A stretch of 64,000 nucleotides of DNA, from the NCBI GenBank assembly GCA_021399435.1, contig JAJTUP010000038.1:1-64000 (forward strand), read 5' to 3'. A program made the translations under genes and the position numbers. Within the stretch, counting starts at the first letter, position 1. Each line of letters begins with the position of its first letter. The notes beneath the pieces were generated by a model, which was not told the DNA's origin, did no database searches, and saw only the letters and a list, made by a program, of their open reading frames with translations. This document shows, one piece after another, positions 43,938 through 55,412 of the stretch. The stretch is from Diaporthe sp. PMI_573. Lineage: Eukaryota; Ascomycota; Sordariomycetes; Diaporthales; Diaporthaceae.

Positions 43938-46095
43938 GTGCTCGTTGTATCGGAGCCAAGCGCACGAAGATTTTCTCTACCTTTTGAGGTGGGTGCCCAT
44001 CCCTCTAATGGGGCACATGTCTGTGCCAAAGATGTGCAAAGCTGAAATTCCAAATTTATAGGTTTGCACAGGAGCACGCCAAATAACGGTGCCTATCAAC
44101 ATCCAAAATCGTCTGGGTACGGCCGATGAGATGGTAGTGGATCTATATACCGATGCGATATGATGACTCGGGACGGCAGACTTGGAGGTGGCTAGGTCGA
44201 ATTGTGGCTCACGATGGTCATCTCTTCCACGGCCTGAATGAATTCTTCAGATGGGACCATATGCTGGTAATTTCGACTGTGTGATACTAGGCACGAGCAA
44301 TTTTCCCAGTGGTTTAATGAAAGGGTGCGCGAAGCCCGAAGCACGCTCTGATCAGCTATAAAGCTTTAAGGGTGTGGGGCGGTCTGAACTCATCTGCAGG
44401 GGCGGAAGAATCGATGTTGTAAATACAATAGTCGTCGAATTGTTCTGTGGTCGGATGATCTGATGAATCATTTATTCACTCTGCCACAGGTCTTTCCTTG
44501 GACGGCTCCAGACGCCAAACTCCACCCACCTCGATACGATCTCCGACCTTCGCGTTCCCGCGCCGTCCTGTAATAGAAGACTTGGAGGTTCATAGAAGCC
44601 ACAAACCTTCTTGACCCGGACGTAGTCTGATGCACTCGCCGTCTTGCCAGCCTATACAGATTCTCCACCCTCGTCTCCGCTTGCGGATGATCTAGATATC
44701 TCATGTTAATTTCGTGGATCCGACATCAAAGACGAGGTAGACTTCGCTTCCTAGTACCAAGCACTCTATGCAAATGGTCTACATATTATATACGTAGCAG
44801 TGAAATCCCATAGGATGGATGGTACCGTGTCGACCGACATCACTACGGTTGACGAAGCTTATGCGGTAGGTGCCCAGCAGCAAGTGCTGTAAAGATCAGT
44901 GCAAGTTGTGCCTTGGACTTGACTTCATTACTGCACTCGGAGTATACATTGAGAAGCTTGTTAATGGGCAATGAGCTCCAGCAGTCGTATATCCATCATT
45001 CACCGCGTGATATGCCCGAAAACGCCCAGGGCCATACGAGATGCGGAAACCTCAGCAAAGCCCGATGAAAGAGGCTTACCATTCCTGGAGTAAGGGCGTC
45101 AGTTGAAGAATGGGGGAGCCGGTTCACATTAGGCAGCTCGCAGTAGACAAGACATCATCTTCTGGGAGACAAGACCACGTCAACGGTGGCTACGGGAACA
45201 CCCTGAGCAAGCGTCGCCAAAGAAGGTGGCCTTGGGGCTCGTACGTTCCTTGCACTCCCCCCATGATGACATAATACCTGTATTGCGGCCTACAAACTGC
45301 CGAACCCGCTTCAAAACACCCCGGGTCCCCCGAATAGCTGATCTGCGTTTCTGCGAGGAGCTCTTCTGCACCATTTCAGCCTTGTGGGACGCTAAGCCGG
45401 AAGGACAGGAGCAGTCTACGTTTCATTTTCAGAAATAAACAGCACGGGGCAAATCACCTGTCATCTCTCCTTCGGGTTAGGCTTGCTGAGCTTAATTAAT
45501 TGTCTGTGTGTGCTGTTGCGATCAGTGCTACGTAATGTTTGCCAAGCCCCTGAAACGGACAGGATCTTCCTGGTAATTACAAATTGCAGAAAGTAGCCGT
45601 TTGTCAAGGTGCTCAAAAACCTGTTATGCTGTGCTGGCTGGCCTTTGGCGGTTGCATGAAACCAGAAATTACTCCTGGAGATAGAGCTGGTACCTGAGAG
45701 CTGGTTACGGCTGTCGGGGTTTGTACCAGACTAGGGGAACGTTTGCAGGTTACACGGCTTCTGTGAGCTGGTGGTTCTAACACCGAAAGTCACCTCATTC
45801 TCCTCTTTTGCCAGCACAACCTGCTCCATTTGCATCAACTTACTCCACTCCTCAGCGCTTCTCCTTCCATTTCAAGGCAGGGCCCTTAGTAAGTAACATT
45901 GTTTATGGGCACTGTTGCTTTTGGAATTTAGCCATGAACCTTCTCAACGGGCTTGATAACCTAAATTGAAAGCTCTTACTATTTCGAGACTTAACCCCGG
46001 CCGAAGATCATATGAGAACTATATCTCTTTTCATGATTGAGGCGCCACGAAGGCATTTATTTGCCGAGCAAATGAGTGGGCTTCAATGTTCCGGT
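43938..46095. other. Gene-free interval
   Basis: About 2.2 kb. Only short unrelated frames are present; I see no gene, RNA or clear repeat. Confidence 0.5.
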
Positions 46096-46101
46096 TATAA
46101 A
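46096..46101 (+). promoter_or_regulatory. TATA box of the 109-residue secreted protein gene
   Basis: TATAAA followed by GAGGG lies about 120 bases before the ATG at 46219. Confidence 0.5.
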
Positions 46102-46218
46102 GAGGGCCGGTTCTCCGACGTTGAACTCACAAACTTCATCATCTCTTCTCACACCTCCAAGATTACTCGTTAACCATCTACCACCGTCTATCGATATTCA
46201 CGAACCCGAAGCTTCACA

Positions 46219-46548
46219 ATGAAGTTCTTCCTTGCTATCCTCTCCCTCCTCCCTGCCGCCTTGGCCGTCGATACCTGCGTCGCCGAATCGGGCTGCGCGG
46301 GTTGCGGACAAGTCGCCAGCGCCAGTTTCGTCCAGAGCGGCAACAAGCAGGTTGCGACTGCCCCAGGCTGGACCACCATGACTGTGTCGGACTCAACTAT
46401 TGCGCTGGAGAACCTTTCAGGCAGCACTCTGACTATATGCAACTACGGCGTCGTCTGCTATTATATCAGTCCCAAGAGCCAGTGTACCGTCGGAGAGCCG
46501 AATAACTTTAACTTCCAACTTGGCTTGCAGGTTTGGCAGCACCCTTAG
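46219..46548 (+). CDS. Small secreted protein (109 residues), unknown family
   Basis: Complete intronless frame with a strong signal peptide (MKFFLAILSLLPAALA, cleavage likely before VDTC). The mature protein of about 93 residues has six cysteines, Thr/Ser-rich beta-like segments and the motif TICNYGVVCYYI. A TATA box and an ACAATG start context support it. Size, secretion signal and even cysteine number fit a candidate effector or surface protein. No catalytic motif is seen. Confidence 0.75.
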   Translation: MKFFLAILSLLPAALAVDTCVAESGCAGCGQVASASFVQSGNKQVATAPGWTTMTVSDSTIALENLSGSTLTICNYGVVCYYISPKSQCTVGEPNNFNFQLGLQVWQHP

Positions 46549-47080
46549 GTGCAGCAGAGGGAGAGCGTTGAAGCAACGGGAATGCGGGGGCCGTTTTTGG
46601 ACAGTATCTCAAGAGCAGATGGGAAAACATACTTGCGCGGAGGGTGGAGGCGTGTAGGAGGGTGTGTAGTACATCACAGAAACGCAGACACCTCAAGTGC
46701 ATGGTTGTGTCGAGCAGCAACATACCTCTGGAAGACACTTCCCTGCGAATGATATTCAAGGTGGGAGCCTATACTCGTTCGAGGCTCGCATCGATGCATG
46801 ACCTAAAATCAAATGTGCCCATATTCTCTGACTAAAATGGAATCCCCAGTCACATAACTGATGCTTCTATAAAACCCAACCGAAGCGTCCGTTACTGGCG
46901 CGAACATCAAACTTGTAAACTCATCCCCGCTACATCCAACTTCGGCCTCAAGGTGATGTCCCTAGATTAGGAAAAGGCAAAGGGGTCACGGAAATGCCTT
47001 TCCGATGATCTCAGGCTGTAATTGTTCATAGCTGGCCACAGCCTACCTGTCCATCGAACGCGGCACCTAGACAGGATTGC
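46549..47080. other. Intergenic between convergent genes
   Basis: About 530 bases of 3' flanking DNA; nothing supported. Confidence 0.45.
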
Positions 47081-47616
47081 CTACCTCCCAACTCCGAAGA
47101 CCCAAACCAAGGCCGCCACAATACTTGCAATGAACGACGAAATGAAAAACACCGCTGGCATGAGTGTTCCCACCATGGCCATGCTTGTCAGCGTAGCAAA
47201 GAGACCTCCTGCTGGCGTAAAACCGCCATACATGAAAGATTGAAAAGCTGCTGCGGCCGTTCCTATGTCCAATAGGCGTGAATAACAAAAAAAAAAGCCA
47301 AAACTTTAGCGGGAGTGCTTACCTGCAATTATGCCCGCCGGGCCAAATCCGAGTGACATGATTATTGTGCACACGATTGTAAATGTGATCCACCAAGCAA
47401 AGATAATCGCCAAGACATCTGGCGATCGTTTAGTTCCACCGGAGATTGATAACCGCACGAGGCAGACTTACGAGGTTGGGAGAGCCAGTCTGAGAACTCG
47501 GCCCACTGCTCATTCAGGTCGGGCCAGGCAATAGATATTCCAGCAACGTACTGCCGCAGCGTATCCCACATGTTGCCGTCAAATGTGTTCTGGGCAGCAA
47601 AGAGGAGGACCGCCAT
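47081..47616 (-). CDS. IFI6/IFI27 (interferon-induced 6-16)-like small membrane protein
   Basis: Three exons, 47616-47472, 47418-47323, 47262-47081, introns of 53 and 60 nt with GTAAGT and GTAAGC donors; product 140 residues. The C-terminal half is the glycine/alanine-rich membrane domain of the family: GFGPAGIIAGTAAAAFQSF, then GGFTPAGGLFATLTSMAMVG, and further hydrophobic helices. Animal members are mitochondrial or ER membrane proteins that modulate apoptosis; fungal homologues exist but are largely uncharacterised. The N-terminal 50 residues are a soluble, Trp-rich region. The start was chosen at the first Met of the first exon; further upstream exons cannot be excluded. Confidence 0.72.
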
Positions 47617-48469
47617 GCTGATTCCCTGGATGAGATCTCAAGAACTTGATTGACCGCGTTTTCAGGAGTGCCGTTTTCACAAGGGATAAGCAAACACGGA
47701 TGGTCGTGCAACTGAGAACTTTTCCAGTGGAGGATGTGCTGCGGCACCTTATATGTTGCCTAAAGGGCCAGTTGGCGCATGGGTGCAAGGAAAAGCAGGC
47801 GTCTAGCTGAGATCTCAACCAAAGACGGGGAATCCGGCGCGTAATAAGTATGCCTATCTGCATGACCCCACCATTTAGCCACGAAAATGTACTGTTGGCA
47901 GTAGGCCTCAGGCAGGTCAAGGTGTGGCATAGCAAATCAAATGGCTTCGCCTACGTTTTGAGCAGGCTCAGACGGTCTCCTGCAGCGACCTGCATGGGTT
48001 ATCTTAGGCAGCTGAACCGACCCAACACCTCCCGCAAACGAAACAACAAGGAAGACTACATGCATATTCGAAATGAATTGAAGATAACGCATGTATCAAC
48101 GCTTTATGTCAGGGATTGAAATAGAAGAATCAGTCGCATCAGTCGTGTGCGCACAGAGGCGAAGAAACAAATAGCGTTATCTATTCTGGAGCCTGTTCCC
48201 CTGGGCCTCAAGTGCCGTAGCCCAAGACCTCGGGGCCCCCAAAAGTGGAGGTGTGTGGGTTCCTCGCACTGCTTCACTCTGGGCATGGCCGCTACGTGTC
48301 ACAACAACACCCGGAACTGTCGGTAACTTAATGAATATCTCTATGCATATTACTCATACAACATGGCTGTGATTTACTACAAAAGCCATTCCAGCCGGTG
48401 ATACAGGGAAACATCTATGGATAGAAGACCTTTGTCTTCATTACCATTTAACATTATCTGTACTCCGCC
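47617..48469. other. Divergent intergenic region
   Basis: About 850 bases between two divergent genes. No gene or repeat is supported. Confidence 0.45.
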
Positions 48470-49600
48470 ATGTCTGAAACGATGGTCAAAGTCCTTCTCA
48501 CCGGAGCCACCGGCTATATTGGGGGCACCGTGCTCGACCACCTGATCAGGAGCGCAGAGCCCAGCATCAAGTCCCTGACCATCGATGTTCTGGTTAGGAA
48601 CAAAGACGCGGCCGAAATCCTCGTCAAGGAATATGGAGATCGGGTCAGGCCTATATTCTGGACTGGCTTCACGGATATTCCATTTGTCACTGAGACGGCT
48701 CAGAACTACGACATTATCATCAATACTGGTACCGGCTTCATCGCAGATGGAGCCAAGGCTCTTGTCCACGGGCTGGCTGACCGCAGTGCGCCGGCACTGC
48801 CAGCACCGTGGATGCTTCATATCTCTGGATGCTCGAATCTGGCCGATCGACCGCTGACCCGGGCTGCTCATCCGGATCGAGAATGGGATGATGCTGATGG
48901 GAAAGCCGTCTTTGATTTTCTTGAGAATGAAGATGCACACGATCCGTATGCACAGAGGACCACTGAGGTCGCCGTACTCGCAGCTGCTGAAGAAGCAGGC
49001 GTACAGGCAGTGAGCTTGAACTCGCCGTGCATATTCGGCGTGGGTACCGGCCTTTTCAACCGGCAAAGCTTCGTCATCCCACTTTTCATGCGTTATGTTG
49101 TCAAGCATGGATATGGATTCAAACTCAACGAGACGGCTAATTTCGACTGGGTCCATGTGGAGGATCTCGCCGAAATCTATGTGCTGTTGGTACGTGCTAT
49201 TGTGGAGAGAGAAGACCATGGGGTCGGATACATTCCGACTGGTAAACATGGTATTATCTCTACTGCGGTTGGACGTGTCCTGCAAACAGAAATGATGCAG
49301 CTGTGCTTAGACACTGCATTCAATGCTGGCGTGCTGCCTCGCGAGGATACGCCACGTGAGAAGCAAATCAACAAAGTCGAGCTTGACGAGCTCGCGAATG
49401 AGATAATGGCCGGTATGGTGGATATGGCTGAACGGAGCTGGGCAGGGCATAAAGTCATGAGAGCGACTAAAGCAAAGAAGTTACTCAGGTGGAACCCGAC
49501 GAGACTAGATGAGGCATGGAAACAGGAGTATCGGGACGTCCTCAATGCGCTGGAAAAAGGGATAAGCGGTAACGATCTAGAAACATCAATCAGTAGGTAG
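48470..49600 (+). CDS. Extended SDR: NAD-dependent epimerase-like protein
   Basis: Intronless, 376 residues. The N-terminus has VLLTGATGYIGGTVLDHL, the TGxxGxxG site of extended SDRs. Further blocks are HISGCSNLAD, DAHDPYAQRTTE and FDWVHVEDLAEIYVLL, and a C-terminal half that shapes the substrate site. The usual YxxxK is replaced by YAQRT, so classical SDR catalysis is doubtful. This subgroup is frequent in ascomycetes and functionally unknown. The start at the first Met is supported by the CGCCATGTC context. Confidence 0.8.
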   Translation: MSETMVKVLLTGATGYIGGTVLDHLIRSAEPSIKSLTIDVLVRNKDAAEILVKEYGDRVRPIFWTGFTDIPFVTETAQNYDIIINTGTGFIADGAKALVHGLADRSAPALPAPWMLHISGCSNLADRPLTRAAHPDREWDDADGKAVFDFLENEDAHDPYAQRTTEVAVLAAAEEAGVQAVSLNSPCIFGVGTGLFNRQSFVIPLFMRYVVKHGYGFKLNETANFDWVHVEDLAEIYVLLVRAIVEREDHGVGYIPTGKHGIISTAVGRVLQTEMMQLCLDTAFNAGVLPREDTPREKQINKVELDELANEIMAGMVDMAERSWAGHKVMRATKAKKLLRWNPTRLDEAWKQEYRDVLNALEKGISGNDLETSISR

Positions 49601-50443
49601 AAGCAATTAATTGTATAGGAAGTACTTTATTTATACGAATGTAAACAAACGCTGCATCAGCGTAATGTGAAGATCTCAGCAAGCTCGTGGGGCGCAACGG
49701 TATGATGCGCTTGTGTCAACCAAACCTTAGAATAGGCTCTGGAATCACTTCCCCTGCCTAGAGTCCAGAAAACATATTTCACTGTGGATGAGTGGTATCG
49801 TCATTCGGACTTGTGTGCCTTCTGGTATGATGACCTCCGGCGACGAGTTGGTCTGGCGGAGGACCATTGGTTCATGGAGTGACATGCGTGCGAGGTGAGT
49901 CTGTTTCGAATAAGTGACGGAGACCTTGTGGGACGGTCGCATTGTAATTACGCAAGTACGTCAGAATGGTGCAGTTCGTGAGGCTATTGGGAACACTCAT
50001 CGAAAATGCAAGCTGTCCCAAGGTTGTCTATGGAGATAAATGTGTCGGATTTGGCACTGCAGCTTCAAGTTTTGCCCGCAACTTTCGGATTGTTTCCGGC
50101 TCGGTGGGAAGCACTTGAGGTACCAGGTGAGAATGGTAAAAGGAGTAATTATCCGATTCGGGCTATGACATAGGAATAGCGAGCACAGTGAGAACTCATC
50201 AGGGTGACAACACCCTCCTCCAGTTCGAAGCAAGACCTCTGAGAAAGCCTTTGAATTATGTTTTCAGCTCAAGTTGCTGAGCCACCTGAGCTTCGAAGTG
50301 AACTTGATTATGATGTAGAGCTTAAGACCTCAAGTAGATGCATGATTCACCTCCTTGGGAAGAGAGAAAAGCAAGCAGCATTCCGACACAAAGCCTCCAA
50401 CAGCACTTTCCAATCCCCATCTCTTATCGCTCGTATTTCTAGC
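49601..50443. other. Gene-free interval between convergent genes
   Basis: About 840 bases; no supported gene. A plus-strand open frame beginning near 50258 is the antisense shadow of the GFA gene. Confidence 0.45.
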
Positions 50444-51049
50444 TCACTTTTCGATTTCCGTAGGCGTCCAAGTGCGCGACCGCCGCTTGAAGCGCTCTTC
50501 AGGATTGTCCAGTTCATGCTCAAGACTCCACTTCTTTTCGTACTTCTCAAGCTCATCCCGTATATCCAAGCACTGCACGCGCACGACACTGAGCAACTTC
50601 CCGTCGTCACGTTTCCACGTTGCTGCAGGAACAACGCCACAGTTCGTACAGATAAGGAACTCTGCCGTGCCTGTCCCCATACGATACCGATTGACGGAGC
50701 CGGAAGTTTCGATGCTGAGGGTGCCTGCGGCATCAGAAGTGAACGATCCGCCGTGCAGCCTGCAGAAGCTACACTGGCAGGCCCTGGATCCGAGCTCGGA
50801 CGGTGTCTTCTGGGTCCGCAGATGGACTTTGATCCCGCCGCAGTGGCAGGCCCCGTGATAGTCCATGTCTTTCGATTGGGTGTCTTTCTGTGCCCTTGCT
50901 GGGCTATCCGCCATATGACGCCTCTGTGCGGAGACATTTACGGCCGTTCTGCGATACACAGACTGCATCGGCCATGTTCGGAGAGCTGGGCTGGCCTTTC
51001 CGCTTGAGGTCCGGACCTGGGCAGCCAGAAAAGCCGTCCTTCGCAGCAT
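50444..51049 (-). CDS. GFA/CENP-V family protein (glutathione-dependent formaldehyde-activating-like)
   Basis: Intronless, 201 residues. The zinc-binding cysteine pattern is clear: GACHCGGI, then CQCSFCRLHGG, then ICTNCGVVPAA. The family ranges from glutathione-formaldehyde enzymes to structural centromere proteins; most fungal members are of unknown substrate. The N-terminal 45 residues are basic and Ser/Thr-rich with few acids (MLRRTAFLAAQVRTSS), consistent with a mitochondrial presequence; a later Met (residue 46) would give a cytosolic form. Confidence 0.82.
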   Translation of the reverse strand: MLRRTAFLAAQVRTSSGKASPALRTWPMQSVYRRTAVNVSAQRRHMADSPARAQKDTQSKDMDYHGACHCGGIKVHLRTQKTPSELGSRACQCSFCRLHGGSFTSDAAGTLSIETSGSVNRYRMGTGTAEFLICTNCGVVPAATWKRDDGKLLSVVRVQCLDIRDELEKYEKKWSLEHELDNPEERFKRRSRTWTPTEIEK

Positions 51050-51439
51050 TTTGCATATGCTTTGATTGCTAGGCTAGTGATTGCAGGCTCGGAGAGAAGA
51101 GACCACACAGTTTGGAGGTTACCTGGCGAGGACGCGAAGATAGGTGAGATGCGGGGACGTCTTTATGAAACTGAAATTGGGACAAGGTAAGCTCCGTGAT
51201 GACGGTTTGCCCAAGGCCCTTCCACTCTCCCTCATTAGTAAGCCAAGCCGCTGCAACATGGCCATTGTAATTAGAGAAGTTCTACCGGCTTACGGCCGAG
51301 GTGGAAGGTTAGTCTAAGTTGAAGCAGTATTACTTTACTAGCTCAGCTATACCTTGAAGGGTTTAAAGTCCTATTAACATGCTTTAAGTTAGGAGCCCGC
51401 AGACAGGATTCGTGCAAATATATATCCACTTAGCCCGAT

Positions 51440-51780
51440 ATATAACAAGCCCAGGTGTGTTTTCGAGTTGTGCCATATTTGAAGCTGGGGGGAAGTTGTT
51501 TTAAACGCATCAATATCGGTATGAAGATAATGACCATTGGAATCAATGATATATCACCCACATACCTGCCAGCAAAGCGTGCTGGGCCACTGTCGTGATG
51601 CTGGGTCCCAGATCTTGGTGGTCTCATCGTTTGAGCACTCTGCGAACCATCCCAAATCCCCTGAGAATGAAACCAAGCTGACACGCCCGCTATGCCCATC
51701 AATCTCTGGAAGCAAGGGCTCCAATCATCTCCCCTAGCTGGATTAATGATCCAGGTTGGCTCTGTTAAGGTCTCAAGGTA
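51440..51780 (-). pseudogene. WD40-repeat fragment (C-terminal remnant)
   Basis: On the minus strand, pieces in two frames read like one WD40 blade (GHSGRVSLVSFSGDLGWFA, then NDETTKIWDPASRQ) followed by a segment like the end of fungal NACHT-WD40 proteins (DSNGHYLHTDIDAF). No start, no further blades and frame changes are seen, so it is a relic. It lies 4 kb from the NLR gene, but on present evidence is not part of it. Confidence 0.6.
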
Positions 51781-52148
51781 GTGCACTGCAAGTAGCTTGA
51801 CCACCTACGAGTATCCAAATGTGGGGAAAAGGAAAACAGGAACGATTTCTAAATGCAGGCACAGTGTGTTTTCAACATGGACTCCTGTCCCAAGTGCCAT
51901 ATTTATCGTAGGTCATGATGCTTCTGGAGACTTCGGTGCCAAGTCTCCGCGGAAACTGCATCTCAGGCCTCCGCTTGTTAAAGATTGCCTAATTTACCAG
52001 CAGAGCTCAAAAAGCTTTTATACTTTTCTTTTCTTTTCTTTTCTTTCTATCTTTCTCTTGATTTCGTTCCGAAACAAGGGGCCACATTCTTAGAACACAT
52101 GTAGGACTGCCCGAGTTCTCAAAGTGTACAAAACTTAATACATAAGAC
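51781..52148. other. Intergenic
   Basis: About 370 bases. A TTTTCTTTTC pyrimidine tract lies near 52021-52055; nothing else is supported. Confidence 0.4.
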
Positions 52149-53185
52149 TCAATTCCTCGGAATCGGACCAGGCCACTTCCCCTCAGGCCAAAGCTCGCCC
52201 TTGGGGGCCTGGGTATAGTCTCCGGTCTCGAACCAGTCCCTCCATTTCTCGTACAGGTGCGCCTTAAAAAAGGTACCGCCACCTTGCTGGCCGTGCACTA
52301 GCTCGTGCAGCAGCTCGTGCCACCAGCCGTCCTGTTCGGCCGCGTACTCCGCCATCACATACGCGATGATGCTCGGACCCAGGTCCACAAGTTCCCAGTA
52401 GGCGTCGCAGTCGACCGTATAAGCGGAGGAGTTGTTATCGCCGATATGCTCGTGCTGTTGTTCGGCCCAGGCGGCGACAAGGGTGTTGAATTTGAGGGTA
52501 CGCTCGTGGTTGAGATCAATAATCAAGGCTGATTGCTTCTGGAGGTCCTGTTTGTTTTCAATATGGAAAGGTTAGTCACGGGGTGTCTAGCAGGATCTGC
52601 GTCTATAGTTCGCATCGACAATGAGATTTGCTCGGCGTTGCAGAACCTTGAAGTTGGCGATGTCACCCGGGTCGACCTTGTAATTGGTGTCCCGCTCCAA
52701 CGCATTGTCTGTGGCACGATATTGTCAGCTGGTAGGCGCTACTACTTACCAGGCAGTCACAGAACTTGGGACTTACACAGCTGACAGGCCATAAAGTTGC
52801 CGGGCTTGGTAAGTTGGTACACCACAAAAGGTGTGTACTTGGGGCCAAATTGGAGGAGCGCCTCGAATTCTGGGCCCTGGGTGTGAGTGTTGGGGCTGAA
52901 GTAAGAGGGCATATGTCAGCTTTAAAAAGAACAACCTCAGAGATCGGGCATGGCAGGTGGAAGAGACGTTTTTTGAATAGAACAGAATAGAAAGCATGAA
53001 ACGTACTTGGAAGAAGACGTGTTCTCTCCAGTGTACCATGTGGCCTTCCAGGCATCAAAATTCTTGTCGAACTTGGCCTTGGCGTTCTTATCAAGCTTAG
53101 TAACAGTGTTACAGATCGACTCGACGGCCCCCTTTTTGGGCGGCGGGATATGGACGGAAGAATCCATGACGGGCACTGGGGGCAT
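52149..53185 (-). CDS. Unrecognised protein with a HELLH (HExxH) motif
   Basis: Probable exons 53185-53007, 52895-52777, 52708-52620, 52547-52149 (261 residues). The first two introns are well supported (GTACGT, GTAAGT donors). The third donor is uncertain: 52619 or 52646 both keep frame, and the branch GACTAACC with acceptor AACAG is clear. A TATAAAG at 53240-53246 (minus strand) lies about 55 bases before the ATG at 53185. No signal peptide. The last exon contains WWHELLHELVHGQ, a zincin-like HExxH, with further acidic and His residues nearby. The family is unknown to me; a metallopeptidase-like role is only a possibility. Trp and charged residues are frequent. Confidence 0.65.
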
Positions 53186-53581
53186 ATACAGATTTTCGAG
53201 GAGCTGGAGACGATGGCGAGGATGTGGCTGAGGGACAGGCTTTATAACTGTTGGAGTTTGCCTGGGATCTGTTGGGAGCAGGCTGAGCGGCAGCTGCCTG
53301 GGGCCTACTAGAACTATCCCAGTCACGACGTACCAAGCTCGGTACAGCGCACATTACCTTCAACCCTCCCTCACTTCAGCACAATTATATTCTGGCCTAA
53401 CAATTCTTTTTAGATACAGGGCCAGTGAAACAAGAGGGGTGACTACATGGTATCTAGATAGGTAATCAACCCAAGGCTCCGGGCGAACACGGAAGCACAG
53501 ATGCCTTGGGCACATGGTAGGATCGAGGACGAACACATGGCGGAATTAGGAAGACGTTATTCATTATTCCCTTTTCCTGTG
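53186..53581. other. Intergenic
   Basis: About 400 bases, holding the TATA element of the HELLH gene (53240-53246, minus strand) and otherwise nothing supported. Confidence 0.4.
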
Positions 53582-54888
53582 CTAAAGAACGAAACATTGC
53601 GCGCTGTTCTCTAGGCTGCCGCCCTTTTGGGACGTCTCTCTGAACGTCGAAGTATCTGAGCGACTCTCTGAATTGCCTTCCGAGCCGTACTCCTGTTCTC
53701 TGGTTGCGGGACAACGACAGGAGGACGCTCCTCCCGCACAGGCCTCAGCAGCAGCTTCATCCTCATGCGAAACCTCAACTTGGACATCCTCCTCACATAC
53801 AGCCGCGGCACGGGCAGACCTCATTTCATTTTCTTTGATCTGTCGCCTGACAGCCGCTTCGTATATGTCACAAAGCTGCTCGGCCGTGACATCGACCACC
53901 ACTTCTTCGCAGCCAAGAAGTCTAGCTGCATACTCCTCGCAAATAAAATCGCTCAGAAATAAAGTCAGTTTGAAAGAGTCGACAACTTTTCCATCTGCAT
54001 CGCGGAATGACTGCATATAGATCATTGTCAGCCAAGATACATTGATTGCCAGAGGTCACGTCAAGACAAAGGACGGTGAAATATACTTCGTGGTAATCCT
54101 GTTCAGGTACCGTAACTTGGTCGCCATTGATATTCATTGTGTGAGCTCTCCACACAGAAGCGGTCGCCGCGGCCGGTCCTTCTTCGTTCGGCCTCAATGA
54201 TTTCCCCTCATTGGACGCTTTGTATATCTGATTTAGATCCACGTTGACGACGGTACGGATCTTGCCATTGGACAGCTTAATAAGCTCCTGGCGCCCTTTC
54301 CGCCAACTGATCACCATTGTAACGACTCCAGTTGACTTTGAGTACGAACGATGGTTCTGTCTGCTTGCATTCCTCGTGATAAGAGGACCCATCCAGATGT
54401 TTCCTGTTCAATCTTCCCTTGAAATATACTCTTGCACCATCCAGGGCCTTGACGTTCGAAGCAGCTGTTTTTAGAGTTTTCGGAATGGCCTGGTATCCTT
54501 CAATCCCACGCTTTATGTCACTTCTGATCTCGGCGAGGAGATCCTTTAACTGGCCTGCAAATGCGCCATGCAATGGGGTCACAGTCATAAGGATCATGGA
54601 CTCGTTCCTCAGAGTCGAATACTTGTATCTGTAAGCATGTTAGCCTCGATTGGGAGAGCGACCCCTCAGTATCTCCCAAAGTCAGTCAAACCCATACCGG
54701 AGCTCCTTATCGAAATAGTCTCCTAGCTCTTTATCCTTGTGAACACTTTCGATTAGATAGACGTATAGGTCTGGGCTTAGTGTTTGGCTCCAGAACTCCC
54801 GACCGGCGTTCTTTGAGTGGTTGTATTCGGGCACCTTGTTGCGATGGATCTTGTTGACCTCCCTGATGATGGTGCTCCCATGGGCCAC
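53582..54888 (-). pseudogene. Frameshifted member of an expanded fungal family (unknown function)
   Basis: Exon-like pieces on the minus strand: about 54888-54698, 54628-54087 and 54010-53582. Introns have GTATGG/GTATAT donors and GCTAACATG/GGCTGACAATG branches. Spliced blocks (ELRYKYSTLRNESMILM, PSFVLKVNWS, LSNGKIRTVVNVDL, SVWRAHTM, SFRDADGKVVDSFKLTLFLSDF) match a multi-copy ascomycete family of hypothetical proteins with a possible PD-(D/E)XK-like core. Near 54278-54282 an extra T puts LAERAPGAY and LSNGKIR in different frames. No ATG opens the first exon; only a GTG is available before an upstream stop. It is therefore probably dead, or has a missing first exon plus a sequencing error. Confidence 0.62.
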
Positions 54889-55412
54889 AGAGGACCTTGG
54901 GCATCATGGAGCTGCTCTTTTTGGGCGCCAGACTAATGTTTGGCCGAGGGGACTTTGAGGTATGGTCGACAGGCACAACAGCCTGATTGAGGGTCGCTGG
55001 AATTAATATTAAGAGTCGTGAGCGAGTTTTAGGTGCATTGTCCCATAGCTGGGCCACTGAAGAAAAACGCACCCGAAAACGGCCGCATTAACGGGCCTGA
55101 AGTACCTTTGCACCGCTTCTTTTGTGCCCCATCCATCATTCAGGGCACAGTGAAATGGGATAACTTACAGCAGCCCAGCTGCTGGACAGTGCAGGGTAGG
55201 GAGACGCATTTATAGATATCGGCCCCCTGTATTGTGAAAATGACAGCTTGTCAACCACTCGGTACCTTTTCTTGTATGCGTTTCAAATCTATTACATTCA
55301 CACGAGCAAAGGTAGCCAATCTACCAAGAGTTGCAGTGTCCAAGTGCCAGTCTTCTATTCTTCCATACCTCAAACTATTAAATCTTTACCGCAAGAGTGC
55401 CCGATCTTTAGG
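54889..55412. other. Intergenic
   Basis: About 520 bases. It might hide a first exon of the adjacent frameshifted gene, but none is supported. Confidence 0.4.

Noticed and set aside
50258..51007. 249-codon plus-strand frame
   Set aside because: Antisense to the GFA gene, whose zinc cysteine motifs are clear.
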